Source of the DNA: Circinella umbellata
Taxonomy: Eukaryota > Mucoromycota > Mucoromycetes > Mucorales > Lichtheimiaceae
DNA length: 64,000 bases
Assembly: GCA_025093555.1 (NCBI GenBank)
Contig: JAIWNF010000085.1
Span: forward strand, 62,001-126,000
Direction of reading: 5' to 3'
The notes under the pieces were generated by a model. That model was not told the DNA's origin, made no database searches, and worked only from the letters and a program-made list of their open reading frames with translations. This document shows positions 45,698 to 61,399 of this stretch, in pieces; position 1 is the stretch's first letter; every line of letters starts with the position of its first letter. The position numbers and the translations under genes were made by a program.

Positions 45698-47360
45698 TTA
45701 AAGACAAATACCCGTGCTCATGCCAAAGTATCTGTTATAAAAATAAAAATTTTTAATATCATACAAAATAAAAATGTACGCAAAAGGTTTTCAAAAAATA
45801 ATAATAATAACAACTTACTTTGTATGGTCAACCATACTGGTAAATGGAGCAATAGAATTAGAACAATCACGTGTTTCTAAACCATTAGGGCACACCTCTA
45901 CATTTGTTTTGACATTATATAATATATTGAAATAATTAGTATTTTGATAGTGTACAGTAATTAGTTCTTCAAAAAAAAGGGTTTTACTTACGGACACGCT
46001 TGGTAATATCAGAAGTTTCCCAATATTCTTCTCCAGCATGTTCAAATCCGACCAAATCATCAGGAACATGGGGTACAACTATAAATTACATTTTTTTTTT
46101 GTTCAGAACAATTGATTATCTTCCTGTCTACTGATTTCTTAATATTAAAAAATAATAACTTACGATCACGAGTATGAACAGCACGTTTATAAGTAATTCC
46201 AGTATCCACGATATGTTGAGCAAAACGACGATTACCAACACGAGGTTGACCTGAATTTGTTTTTATAGAATAGCGTCAAATATCATTAGCATAAAAAAAA
46301 GAAACCTTTTTTTTTTTCGACGTATGCGATAGAAATTTGTTGTTAATAACTTACCTTGAGTGAAAAGTTCCAAGTTTTTAATTCCATCTGAATAAAAGTC
46401 CAAAGCAGAAAGAACAGCTACTGCACCACCAAGAGAATGTCTACATATATATGTATACGTAAAGATCAATTAGAATCTGCTTTTTTTTTTAACAAAAAAG
46501 AGAGGGAGGAAAAAGGTCAAAAACCAATTTTTAATTATTTTTTTATACGTACCCAGTAATCACCAATTTATAATCAGGATGAGATTTTAATTCACTTTCA
46601 ACAGTTTGAGTAACAGTGGATTTACAATCTTTCCAACTACCAAGGAAACCACCATGAACACGAGCAAGTGGAACAGAAGGATAATCAACAAGAACAGCAG
46701 TCAAGTCCTAAATTGTAATAAGATCGTTCATGTCAATATACAAATTGGATATTATAATAAAAAAAAAAGATTAAAAAAAAAGGCTTACAGCAATCCAATT
46801 ATTAAGTGAAACAGAACCTATAAAATTAAAGAACATTAAATATTTTGTTTATATTATAAGAATACATATAATGAACATGATAGTACTACTGTACCTCGGA
46901 AAACAACAATAATGGATTTCTCATTATCATCACGAACAATAATACCATTCATATCGTAAACAAGTGTATTGAATGTTTTGACAATGGTAAGATGTTTTGT
47001 TTTGTCACAATTGGGACAAAGCCATTTTCCAGCAATCACTGCAGGACAATACACATTGGCTGAAAGAGCAGAATAAAAAGTAAGTTCTTCAACTTCTTGA
47101 GGAGTAGCATCACGTGTAGCAGCCGATGCATAAACACCATCAAGTGCCTCTTGAACAGAATCAGGATAACTTGTTGTATTCAATCCCATATCGAAGATGG
47201 ATTTAGTGCCTTTAGGTAATGGACCATTACGTTCAATAGCTTCATTTTCTGCAGATTCAGTCGAGGCTCCTTCTTGTCTTTTCAAAAGTGGAGCAGCCGA
47301 CACCATGGAAGAAAAGAAAAAAGAGGAAAGGAATGCTAATTGGAAAATAGTAGATTTCAT
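45698..47360 (-). CDS. Secreted triacylglycerol lipase (class 3, Rhizomucor/Rhizopus type)
   Basis: Eight exons on minus (47,360-46,895, 46,817-46,789, 46,707-46,553, 46,440-46,355, 46,250-46,164, 46,078-45,992, 45,897-45,819, 45,731-45,698) join in phase to 340 aa. A signal peptide ends near VSA/AP, followed by a propeptide with a KR processing site (APLLKRQ). The mature part follows the Rhizomucor miehei lipase plan: FYSALSANVYC, VVFRGSVSLNNWIADLTAV (oxyanion Ser), VITGHSLGGAVAVLSALDFY with Ser219, TQGQPRVGNRRFAQ, HTRDLVPHVP with Asp274, HAGEEYW, ETRDCSNS and MVDHTKYFGMSTGICL with His328. The catalytic triad is complete, so it should hydrolyse triglycerides outside the cell. All introns are short and canonical. 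Confidence 0.95.
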
Positions 47361-49723
47361 TGTATTTTCTCTGTAAACCAGACAGTAGAAAGAAAAAGTA
47401 GAATGGAAGGAGTGTTTTTAACGTAGATAAAATTAATAACTTGATTCATTTTATTTTGGAACACTATTTATACTTGAAAAAAAAAAGCTATCCACATTGA
47501 CTAAGTAAAGTACGTTGACAACTACTTATTCATGATTTACCATGAATAGTAATCTAAATCCCACGATCAAGGAATATTAAACCACGTAATTAGAAGTTAT
47601 TTGCATAACTGGTGTAACGCGATTCCCAGAAATTGTATATCTTTTTTAAAAAGACAAAAACCATTCTTTTTATCTTTAAAAAGGAAATGGCGTGAGAAAG
47701 AAAATTGATCTTTCTCGTAAACAATAATAAAAATTAGAGCATAAAAAAAATCAAGTTCACATAAGTTGACTGACTTGAACAATTGAGTAGTCCGCGAGTG
47801 TAACCAAGGTACTTTTCTCTTCCCCGCAAATTATCTTATATTACCCTATTGTACACAATAATCAATCGAGTGGTGGGTTATACACCGAGAAACTTATTAT
47901 TACTATTAATGATCGAGAGATCCATACACAGATTTTTTTTCCCATCATAACGATCCATCATTTTTTATGACATATACAATGCTTTCTAATAAGCTGAGAA
48001 TTATTGTACGTAAATTTCCATTAATATATTATTTTTGATGAGATTCAAGTTACACCATCCGAATAAAGGTTTTTTAATATTACTTTTATTTTTATTTTCC
48101 TTGTTTGCTCACTTCTTGTATTTTTTTTTTTAATTTTATGATCTAGAACACACACACACACACACATATATATATGAGAAAAAAAATGGAATAACATGTC
48201 ATCCTATTTATTATTGTTGTTGTTGATTATCAAACCCAACATACATAAATTCATTTTGTCCTTTGGTGTATTAGAGCGAAACTACGTACATTTCTCAAGA
48301 TGGGGGAGGAAGGAGAAAAAATCATATGCTTTTACACATACGTACATAACATGTAAGGAAAACAAACTAGCGCAGGTTATTTATTATACACATAATAATA
48401 TAGCTTTTCATTTGCTCCCTCCTTTTGGGAAATAAAGAAGTCTTGCACAAGCTAATTTACCAATCCGATCAGTTTTTTTTTTGACAAGAAATTATTTTTA
48501 CTTAGAAAGATAGAGTAATAAAAGTATTTTATTGAAAAAAAAGCCAGTATGTAAATTACTCTAGCAATGATGGCATTACCAATCTATTTTTTTTTTTTTG
48601 GGTTAGAAGAAGTCAGTAACTAGTAGCAATACACAATATAATTATATAATTTATAGGGGATAGAGTGAAAACTCAATATACTCTGTATCTCTTCCTTTCT
48701 TTTTGAATCATTAGGTGATACAGGTCTGTACGCTAATTTAAAAATTTCCAGAGTGAATGGCATAACGTCATTTCGTCTCAAGATCATCAAACTAGTAATT
48801 CATACAAACTTGTACTGGATTAGTCATGTTAGAGAAGATATTCTTTTGATACATATGTAAAAAAAAGAAAAGTTATCAATATCACATTATTTTTGATATG
48901 TAAAATACTAGCACGTATTAGCACCATAGGTAAATAGTTTATTCATATTTTTTTTTTCAATTCTTAATTGATCATGATTCATGCCCATTTCACATAATTA
49001 ATATCATTGTTATTCATATATTATAATATTTATTCTCATATCTATTATATGGTGAGATAATAGTGTATATTACCTTGAGTAATCAATCTATAATATTTGT
49101 AATGCCATCTTTTTTTTTGTGTACCTTCCAAAAAGAACTTTTATTTTATAAAAAGATTAAAAATCATATTCGAGTTAGAATATATTGTTGATCTAGTGAA
49201 GTATTCAATGTGTGATTAAAGTACTTTGTATAAAGATACATATAAAAATAGAAAAGAAATAATACACTATGTATGTACGTAGTTGTGTTTGTATAATAAA
49301 TTAGATGAAATCGAATAATAAAAATTTGAGATGTGAGAGTTCTTATCTATTCAAGAATATTACGTCAGAATCCACAAAAGAAAGATCTTATAATGAGTTT
49401 GAGAGGATTTATGCTTAAAAGGAAGCATTTGAGTCAAGTCATCAATCATTTAATTGTTGAAAAGACGAAAATGTAAAGATAGAACTGCAGAACTTTTTTT
49501 GAAAATATGTGTGGAATTATTTATATTATTAGCAGTGCCAGAAATGTGGTATTACTTTGCCAGAAATAAGGCACTGCGTGGGTTAAATGAAATCATGTAG
49601 CAAGGATGCTTGTGACACTATCATATAAAAATAATAATAATATTGTAGGTATAAAAATGTTCTGAATTTTTATATGTTACATCAGTTAATAAAAGCCTTG
49701 TATCTCACTCAGTACCGTGGGTT
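47361..49723. other. Intergenic, A/T-rich (no gene seen)
   Basis: Upstream of the lipase the stretch has no clear TATA box; TATTTATACTTG near 47,465 is the nearest candidate. Further on are (CA)n at 48,152-48,165 and a short direct repeat of GCCAGAAAT near 49,536 and 49,559. No gene or RNA is seen. Confidence 0.5.
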
Positions 49724-49727
49724 GTAT

Positions 49728-50226
49728 TGTTACGTCTCTTTTCGGGGTTTCCCCTCGCTTATTATTATTACCATCAGTACTGTACCATCAGTGATATCAC
49801 AATATTTTTACCTAAATAAATATCAGAAGTTTTCCAATCAATAATAATTTTTACCTCTACACAATAAGAATTAATTATACGCACTCGAAATATTGATTCA
49901 ACTTTATCTGGAACAAGACTCGATTTTACCTGAAATAAGATTCGAATCAAGGAGTTAGATAATCAAATAATTAGTATAAAAAGGATACTTTCTTCCTTTC
50001 ACACAAGATAACAATTAGTCCACTCTTTTTCATTTTATTGAAATAAACTCTTTTCCCGACTATTTGATCGGTTGAATTTACTGGTTATAAAAACAGCCCT
50101 TTTATTTATTTTTCTTTTTATTGAATAAGTTATTGATATAACTTTCCTTATTCCTTGAGTCTTTTGCTCGGACTTTCTTATATTTTCTTTTTATTTTATT
50201 AATTACGATTCGAACGGGGCGTAACA
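49728..50226. mobile_element. Probable solo LTR, 499 bp, with 4-bp target duplication
   Basis: The element opens TGTTACGTC and closes GGGGCGTAACA, so ends are TG..CA with a 7-bp inverted repeat. GTAT flanks it at 49,724-49,727 and 50,227-50,230. TATAAAA-like motifs lie inside, near 49,976 and 50,085, as in an LTR promoter. No polymerase genes adjoin. The termini differ from those of the 381-bp LTR at 1271. Confidence 0.6.
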
Positions 50227-50230
50227 GTAT

Positions 50231-51514
50231 ATAGTAAGCAGCGCATAAGATTTGAGCAAATAGAATTTTTATAATATATCCAGTGAACATTGAACTGAAT
50301 AGGACGTTAATAAGACTAATTAAACTTTTCAATGTAAACAATAAGGCACAATTACATTATCATGAATATCTTTCTTCTATACAAACGTCTTCTTTAGAAA
50401 AGAGATACAAAAAAGTAATCTTAAGGTTATATAAATAATAAAAGAATAGTATATATAAAGTATTGCTACTAGCCATTCTTTCTTTTTTCTCTCATTTTCT
50501 TTATTATATAATAAATAATATCAGAGAAACACTTCTTTATATGTACCTACAAAACTGATTTTGTAACAGTCTCTTCCAATATACGTACAGTAACATTGTT
50601 GAATTTGTCATACAAATACACTATTTCCTGAATTGAGACAAATAAATAATAAAAAACTATAACTTTATGTCCCCGTCAAATTATGATATTTCTCAAATCT
50701 CCTTTTTTTTGTATGTCTGACAACCAAAACTCCTGAAAAGTTTTAGTATAGTAAAAAGTACGTATGTAAAAAGAATATGATGCGTGTAACACAAATACCA
50801 TTGTTTGAAAATGGTGTTTGTTGACATGGCAACAAAAAAAAAGCTCTTACACACACACGTAAAAGAAAAATGAGAAATAGTTGTCATAACACCAAATAAA
50901 AAAAAAATACTAAAATAAAGAAGGTTCTAATATAGAAACGAAAAAAAAAAATCATGCATGAATGAACTCTTATAACGAAAAAACGTTGTATATAAGCATA
51001 TTCTTAGTTACACAACGTTCAAAGTTCATAAACAATACGGCGTAAAACATCATATTACTCAATTGTGAACTATACTGGAATATATATATATATATTGTAC
51101 GTACTAAAGTGTCGTGGTTAAATAATATAGGAACTACTTTTTCCAAATTCATTATATGTGGTGTATATGTAGTGAAAGGCATTATATAAAAAAAAGTGTG
51201 CAGAAATTAAGCTTACAATAATCCAAGTAAGATACAAGTTTTACTCATTTTAGATCAAAAAAAAAAATGTTGGAATCAAGACTAAAAAAAAAGAGTGCCT
51301 TTTGTTTTGGTTTTTCGGAAGAAAAGAAAGAAAGTGCCAAAAAAAAAATCAACCCGACCTAAAAAGTAGATTTGGTGATCACGAGTCATATCATTAAACA
51401 TGCACAAAAAATAATAATAAAATTCAATTCAATTCAATTCAATTCAATTCGGTTCTTTTTTTCTTTTCTTTTCTTTATTTTTTATTTCTCTTTATTCTTT
51501 TTTCAAATACTTAA
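50231..51514. other. Intergenic and upstream region of the GH47 gene
   Basis: A/T-rich; (AATTC) is repeated about six times at 51,421-51,450, just 65 bp before the GH47 ATG, followed by a T/C-rich leader. No gene is seen. Confidence 0.5.
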
Positions 51515-54165
<2,651 letters not shown>

Positions 54166-54555
54166 ATAAAAATGTATAAAAATTTAAATGTTGGATTTTT
54201 TTTAAAAAATACGTAAAAATAAAACTTATTTCGTGAAACTGACATGTGGTTTGTAAAATAATGACATAATCTTTCCATGTCTTCTTATCAGTTTCTTTGC
54301 TAATACATCGAAACTATGTATTATTTTATATTTCCGATGTCTGAACATTTTATACGTCAAATTGCGTGATCTGTGTGTTACACTTAACATTACAGGTTAC
54401 GTAAAAAAAAGATTAGGGAGGCAGATGTGAGTATCACAAAAAAAACAAAGAATACGCAGCACTTGAATGACGTTTTTTTTCTTTCTTATAAGATATATAG
54501 GACAATACTATTTTATTAAGTTCATTGATGATAATAACTATATATGGTATAACAA

Positions 54556-54619
<64 letters not shown>
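54556..54619. repeat. (TAA)n microsatellite
   Basis: About 21 uninterrupted TAA/ATA units lie between the convergent ends of the GH47 and amine oxidase genes. The poly-Tyr ORF on the other strand is only its translation. Confidence 0.95.
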
Positions 54620-54716
54620 GTAAGAATAAAATAATAATACAGAAGATAAAAAGAAAAATGGTTCTACTACTTTACAAAAATGAATGAAAAAAAAGGAGGG
54701 GGGGGAATGATTTTTT

Positions 54717-57043
54717 TTACAGATTTGTTTTTCCACAACATGAATTAGCTTCTGCAGATGCATAAGCACTTCTAGTAGATGCCTTGTTCGATGCAGGGAT
54801 ATCAATACCAGGATTACCCATAAAGAAATTAGTAGGTTTTAAACTAACACCCACAATATCCACTGGCATAATAGGAAAATCTTCCACACGAGGAATATGA
54901 GTCAAACCAAATGTAATCCAGGCAACAATACTTTGATTACGTACACTTTTCTTTTCCTTGATATATTGAGGAATACCCAAATTTTCTTTTGGATCACTTT
55001 GATAAATATGATAACCAGCAGGGAATTTTTGTTCACGGTCATAAGGTGTCACCCAAAGATTTTTGGTAGCAAAAATAGCACGTTCATAAACAATGGATCC
55101 AGGTTTGGCTAAAAGAGTAGGAGGGGAAGGATTATGAATTTTCCATCCAACAGGTTGTTTGGCATAAGGATGAATCTTGTTTTCATTGATAATTTTCCAA
55201 GAACGATGTTTTTCAAGATTGGAAATGCCTTGAGCATCATGTGTGTCATTAAATACTTTAGTCACTGTCTTGAATCCATTACCAATCATATTATCAGGAT
55301 GACCCACTGGATATTCAGAAGCAACTACATCTGTTTCGGAAACAGAGTTGTGAATACCATCAATCATAGGATCTACACGGAAGCTGAATAAATGTTGATG
55401 ATGTTGAGCATCGACTTGTGGAGCCACCATAGTACCATAAGGTGCAGCATCTTCATCGACAGCAAGCACTTGAGTATTGAGTTCACCTGTTGCCTTGACA
55501 TCAAATTGAATAGTACCATCTTGATAAAAGTAATAGTATAATCCATAATCATAGTTACCGGCTAAAAATCAATAAATAGCATTGTATTAGTTTCTAACCT
55601 TTTTGTTCATATATACATCAATGCTTTAAAGCTTATATATATATACATTACCTGTGACGATATGTGAAATAACCAAACGACGAGATCGTGCAGAATGAGC
55701 TTTTCCAGAACGATAATCGGTATGTTTAAATAACAAACCAGCATCTTCTTCATGAATACAAATAGCTTTAGGAATAACCCATGGGTTACCCTTTAAATCA
55801 TTCAAAATAGCATCCATATAATAAATACTACCCACACAATCACACCCTAATTCCAATGAATTAGAAAGGAAACCCATTCCATATTCTCCAACATCAAAAG
55901 CCATTTTGTGATTATAAGGCTCATAAGGATTAGCATAAGGAACCACCATTTCAGCAAGTGACAAACGATAAAACAAGGGGCGTATCGAACCATCCATATC
56001 CTTATACGTTAAATTATTTAGCACCAAACCTTCACGATGATTGAAACCAATATGCATATTCCATTTTTGCCATGAGATTTCTTTTCCACGAAGTGTAAAA
56101 CTGACACCTTCCGGTTGAATGATTTGAATAGGTTTAAGATCCTTGCGTAAGTTTTCTTCCCCCAGATGTTCAGGTAAGAAATGATGATTTTCTAAAGGAA
56201 TCGTAGGGCGTTCAAATTGACTATTGCGACGTTTGGCAATAATAATATCAATTACTTTTTTCGTATTGACATCTAAAAATAGTAGAATAACGATTTTTTT
56301 TAGATATAAGAAAATGATGAATCCCTTTCCCTCTTTCCCCATTACCCACAACTTTTTTTTTTATTTACCATAAAGTGGATTAAAATCCAATGGATGAGCA
56401 TATTGATTATCATCAGGTGATGTACGTAAATAACAAATAGCCTGAACCAAACGTTTACCCTTGATATGACTCCAACCAATTCCCCAAGGATCAATAAAAA
56501 CTTGATTCATATCTGTAATACCAAGTTTACGACATTCTTCAATAACTAATGGATCACGTTTCATGGCCTCTTCTGCTTCAATCATTTCAAATGGAGTCAC
56601 AGTAGGTTGTTGACCTTCTTTTTTAATCCATTCTGTTATAGTATTTTTTGTCAATGAAATCGTGATATCATGAACAACACCACTATATATATATATAGAG
56701 AGAGAGAGAGAAAGATAAAGTTAATTCAAACACGTACGTAAAAGAAATAAAAAAAGGGGGGGAGACGAGTAGAGGGATGAATGATAATGATATATAAGTA
56801 TTTGATAAATTACCTTGGTCTATCAATTAAAACAACAAGTGCTTCACGTTCAATTTCTTTTACTTTGGGAAGTGTTGGATCATAACCAAAATAACCCATG
56901 ACGTCTTCTTTGAAAGGTTCCTTGAGTGTTATACTATTAAAAATATAATCACCATCACCATGTTCTTTACGAACAAGATCACCCGCACGATGAATTTCAT
57001 CAGCTGTCAATGGGTCCATTGGATGTTGTGTTATGATAGTCAT
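54717..57043 (-). CDS. Copper-containing primary amine oxidase
   Basis: Exons on minus are 57,043-56,814, 56,682-56,369, 56,272-55,652 and 55,561-54,717, giving 669 aa. The enzyme oxidises primary amines to aldehyde, ammonia and peroxide. Its self-made topaquinone comes from Tyr392 in NYDYGLYY. The catalytic base is Asp308 in AFDVGEYGMG. Copper ligands are the HQH of DAQHHQHLF (443 and 445) and His610 in LTHIPRVEDFP. N2/N3-type domains precede these (HPMDPLTADEI, DPWGIGW). The start MTIITQHPMDPL has no signal peptide, so the protein is intracellular, probably peroxisomal as in many fungi. The C-terminus GKTNL is at best a weak PTS1. Length is normal for fungal family members. Confidence 0.95.
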
Positions 57044-58218
57044 TGTTGATTATTTATTTTGTTTTTCAATCAAAAGAAGAATAGTGTAAGAAAGAAAAAA
57101 AAGATAAAAATAAAGTAAATGAAACCGATTCATTATTTATATAGCTTTTTTTCTAATATGGGTTTTTGGCGTGGGATAAAAAAAAACAGGTTTCCCTTAT
57201 CATCTTATTATACAAGAAGTCGTTCACTTTTTTGTGTTAAACAGGATAAAGTATTATTATCCCATATGGTGTATAATTCGTTTTTGACATTCAGACCCAT
57301 TCCATAAATTGATCAAAGTTAATTGCTGGGTTTTTATTATCTCTTTATTGATAAAGTTTTATTGAATGAATTGTATACTAATAAACAAAAGGTTGTACCC
57401 TCTTTCTATAACCGGCGCTTAATGCCGTTCTTTTTTTTTATGATACGTACCTTATATATAACATTCATCTGGTTTTATTCAACAAGATAATCATATTAGA
57501 TACGAAGTTATCATTTGAATAGTTTGTTCTATTCATTATGCACTTGTCATCATTTACTTTATTCCTTGCGTCTCTTATTAAATAAGTACTTTTAGCTACA
57601 GATATACGTAAATATTAAAATTAGGTCGCAAAAATAAATAAATAAATTACTTTTGGATGTACATTTTGTTTATAAAAGTCTTTGTCACAGAGTTCACTCA
57701 TATTTTCGCACGATGGCGTATGAAACGAGTGAAGAATATTAGGGTAGTAACATTAAAAAAAAAGGGTATGGGAAATATACCCCGCAAACACTTGAGAAAT
57801 CTTATTGACACTAAAACACATATACATAATTTACATAAGTAACAAGCATGGTTTTACAAAAATGTGTCCTGCGTATTTTTACCGGCGCACTTTTCCGTAG
57901 TAATTATTAATTAGCATAATTTTAAAAGTCCCACCCAAATTTTTATCAAACTAGTGTATGACAAAGAAGTAAACTGATAAGCTTAAGAATTTTATTTACC
58001 AAGTTTAGTTAAAATAAAAAAGGTGCCGGGAGATACGACATTTGTGAAAAAAAAGTAGTTATCCTTTCTCTTTTTAAGTTTATTTTCTTAAACCCAATAT
58101 AATAAATGGTTATTATTAGCATTATTTATTATCAATTCATTTAGTGCAATAATAATAATAATAATACTTTGGTATCGAGTAAAAAAAGTAAAGATGTATA
58201 TTCTATACATATTTTATT
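57044..58218. other. Intergenic (no gene seen)
   Basis: Contains the amine oxidase upstream region and A/T-rich DNA with two ORFs of about 60 codons (57,119-57,307 and 57,657-57,842) that show no family and no codon bias. Rejected as genes. Confidence 0.45.
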
Positions 58219-59760
58219 TTAATCACTATCAGAACCTTGATCACCAAGAAATGATAAATCTAGATCCGAAGTCTTTGCAATCTATTATTTGATTTGACAA
58301 ATAATTAGATATACGTATAATCTGTCATAAGAAAAAGAAAAGATAAGAATAGGTTTTATTTTTTTTTACCTTGGATGAAGTACCGTTATCTTCTTCTTCT
58401 TCATCATCAGATGTAATAATACGTCTCTTTCGTTTATTCTTAGTAGTATTAGTAGAAGAAGGTTGTGATTGTCTTGTAGTTCGTCTACTACGGTTTTTTC
58501 CATCTTCTTCATCATCCAAAATATTTTCTGTATTTAAACTATCGATTTCTGCTTTTAATTCTCGTTCTGCTTTCACTTTTTGACATTTTTCTAACGTTGG
58601 ACGTCCTATTAAAATTATAAAGATGAGCATAGGTGGAGAAGAAAGAAAGGGGAGGGGGAGTATAAAAAGACTATATATAACCTTCAACACCTAATTCATG
58701 AAGAATCGATGATAATTTATTAATCTGTTGACTTAAATTAAGTCCAGCAAGTTCAGTATTCCATTTCTTTCTTACACCACATTTATAAATGTATGATTTT
58801 AATCGTTTAATCTTTTCTTCACTTGCGGATGACTTTGTAGGAAGGGAAGAAAGAATCAGTATGGTTTTTCATTTTTAATCCACACTCACATTTATATTTT
58901 ACTTACAGTTTTAGAATTATCCATCTTTTTTTGTTTTCCTGTTTCTTTTTCTTTTGTTAAAGAATCATCATTATCTGATTCACTCTTTTCTGGCGTTTTA
59001 ATTTCTAATGTATTTTTCTTGGATGGTTTTGATTTTGTTGTAGATGGCTTTGATAACGTAGTAGTACGTTTTTTTTTCGTCTTTGATAATGAGGTTTCCT
59101 TTTTTTTAACTATCAAATCATCATAGTCATCTAAATCACTCTCTTTTTGTTTTTCATTGGTAGATGCCGGACTTTCCGGAATATCCTCTTCTTCTACTGG
59201 TTCTTCATTTGCAACTTCACCCTGAATAAACAATTATACACATTATATATCTAAATTTCAAATAGGTGTATATCTATTATTTACTTACAAGTGCTTTATC
59301 TAAAAGTTCATTTATCATAGATTTCCATGGTTTTTTCTTTAATTCACCTTCTTTAAGTTTCTATTAAAAAAAAGGGCAGTTCATTGTTACACATAGGCAC
59401 TAAAAAAAGGGTTTCCTCTCTTTCCTCCCCTCCCCACTCCTTATATATAAACAACTTACAAGGTCTTTTTCAAGATCGTTTCTTACTGTTGAAGCTGTCA
59501 AAATACTACAATAAAAATATAAAACCACCATAAATACATATATATATATATTTAAACATTCATTTTTCTCTCTCTATATATATATTACTTTGGATCACCA
59601 TCTCGTATAATACTAGAAACCAACAATAAAAAATAGTTTTTTTTAGTGTATACTGATCTTTCTCTAAATTATAATAAATTCTTCTTTAATAAATTAAAAA
59701 CCTTTTTAATAAATCATAAAATTCTTTTGAATTTATTAACTCTTCATTGACTTGAGTCAT
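58219..59760 (-). CDS. HIRIP3-like histone chaperone with CHZ-type motif
   Basis: Exons on minus are 59,760-59,702, 59,612-59,589, 59,505-59,460, 59,360-59,289, 59,221-58,907, 58,832-58,682, 58,605-58,370 and 58,281-58,219, giving 321 aa. An N-terminal helical domain (NSKEFYDLLKS, IIRDGDPKN, KPWKSMINELLDKAL) is of DEK_C type. Then comes an acidic and Lys/Ser-rich middle. The conserved core RLKSYIYKCGVRKKWN, ILHELGVEGRPTLEKCQKVK and AEIDSLNTENI matches HIRIP3, whose CHZ motif binds histones. The end is acidic (ITSDDEEEEDNG). A nuclear role in histone handling is expected. It is transcribed divergently from the kinetochore gene 187 bp away. Confidence 0.8.
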
Positions 59761-59947
59761 TATATTCCACCTAAGAAAAAGTGTGGAACAACAAAGAGGG
59801 AAATATATATATAATGGAAACGCGTTATACGTGTTTATTGTGTCTGTGCGGGAACAAAAAGAAACGCGATTTTTTTCTTTCCTGTTTTTCTTTTATTGTT
59901 AAAAAAAAAGCGCGCAGCCTTAATTGAAACATTAAACGTTCAAAAAA
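59761..59947. promoter_or_regulatory. Divergent promoter of HIRIP3-like and CENP-O genes with MCB-type box
   Basis: Only 187 bp separate the two start codons. ACGCGT, the MluI cell-cycle box recognised by fungal MBF-type G1/S factors, lies at 59,820-59,825, with a related ACGCGA at 59,864. Between them TGTGCGGGAAC resembles an E2F-like core. Cell-cycle control is inferred from motif and gene function, not shown. Confidence 0.5.
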
Positions 59948-61303
59948 ATGGAATTAGATTCAAACTTATTGTAAGTTTTGAACCAACCCCTTTTTTACTT
60001 TTATTGATATATGGTTTGAAGTTAAAGAAAAAAAAATTATAATAAAATAGTCTTCCTACACGACAAGATCAATTAAAAGCTCAAGTATCCGAATTAAGGA
60101 AACGATGTAAGTTTATAATAAAAAAAACCATACTCTCTCTCTCTCTCTCCATATATAAAACACTAATGCGTTAGGAAAACTTTATAAAAGTATTAAAGGC
60201 CAATGAAGAAAAAGAAAAACTAAAAAGAGAAATTATGGAAGAAGATATTGCATATATTGCTACAACAAAATTATCTGAAGAAATTAGAGGTTTGTTGAAG
60301 AAAAGGGAGGGGGGAGGCCAAAAACTTGATATTAAATAATTTATTTTATTTTAGATACAACAAGAGAAAAAGCATCAGAATTAAAAGACAAACAACAAAA
60401 GGTAAAAGATACCAGAGACTGAAAGGGAAAATATATTAAAAAGACATGAATGAATATAGATTTTAGATCAATTAATGGAAACTGTTGAAGCACGTTGTGT
60501 ACAAGAATTAATTGGATATTATCGATTATCAGGTCGAACAACATTTACATTTCAAAATTATCGTGGTATTCGTCTTGAAACATTTTATAGACGTAAGCAT
60601 TATATTTCTAATTCAATACATATAAAACTGAGAGATAACTTAACCCCCCCCACTCCCTTTTCATTTTAGGAACCTATTATGAACCTTATTATTTGCTTTT
60701 TTTACCTAAACAATCTGGAATGCCTTCTAGTCCCTATGATTTTACAAATTTTGTACTTTCAAAAAATACTCTTCCTAATTTTATACCTATAAAAAAAATT
60801 ACAAATGAACTTTTTCCTTGGGATATGGATGTAAGTTATTATAGAGCCGTATTTTCTTAGATTGTTAAACAAAACAAAAAGACTAATCTATTCTATATAG
60901 ACCTATCTTCGTATTATTCATGATTTTTTATTAGCTTATGTTGGAAGAAGAGAACAATATGAATCATTAAGAAAATTATCTGATATACCACAACATAATA
61001 TAATTTCTATAACTTCACCTCAACCATCGATTCGATTCATTCGATTAATTAAAAGATTAAAGGATAAAAGGTAAATAACATAATATATATCCTATTGAAA
61101 ATAATGACTAATAATATCTTCTTTTTTTTAGTCAATTGGTAATAGAATTAAATTATGAAAATTTAGTAAATGATTTACCAACAAAAGTAAAAATCATTGA
61201 AAAAAATCATTCTTCTTCTTCTTCATTTATAAATGATTATAGTAATGAAGAAGATATATTTCTAAAAAATAGACTTCCTGAAGCATATACATTAGCATTT
61301 TAA
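59948..61303 (+). CDS. CENP-O / Mcm21 kinetochore subunit
   Basis: Exons are 59,948-59,970, 60,051-60,106, 60,191-60,289, 60,355-60,401, 60,460-60,592, 60,670-60,830, 60,901-61,070 and 61,132-61,303, making 286 aa, close to human CENP-O. The N-terminus is coiled coil (RQDQLKAQVSELRKR, KANEEKEKLKREI). Then follow the two RWD-like halves: ELIGYYRLSGRTTFTF, GIRLETFYRRTYYEPYYLLF, FLLAYVGRREQYESLRKL, LNYENLVNDLPTKVKI and the terminal DIFLKNRLPEAYTLAF. These align in order with CENP-O, including the LPT and final AF-type ends. The protein belongs to the inner-kinetochore CCAN/COMA complex. The 3' end lies 97 bp from the convergent DIS3L2-type gene. Confidence 0.8.
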
Positions 61304-61399
61304 AGTCATTCTTCATATCATTTTTTACTTGTAGAACAAAACAAATGTTTTGGTATATTATTCCTAAGAATAAAAAGAAAAAGTTTATTTTTTATTTGT

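Noticed and set aside
54434..54805. Poly-Tyr minus-strand ORF
   Set aside because: It is a translation of the (TAA)n repeat joined to the last exon of the amine oxidase.
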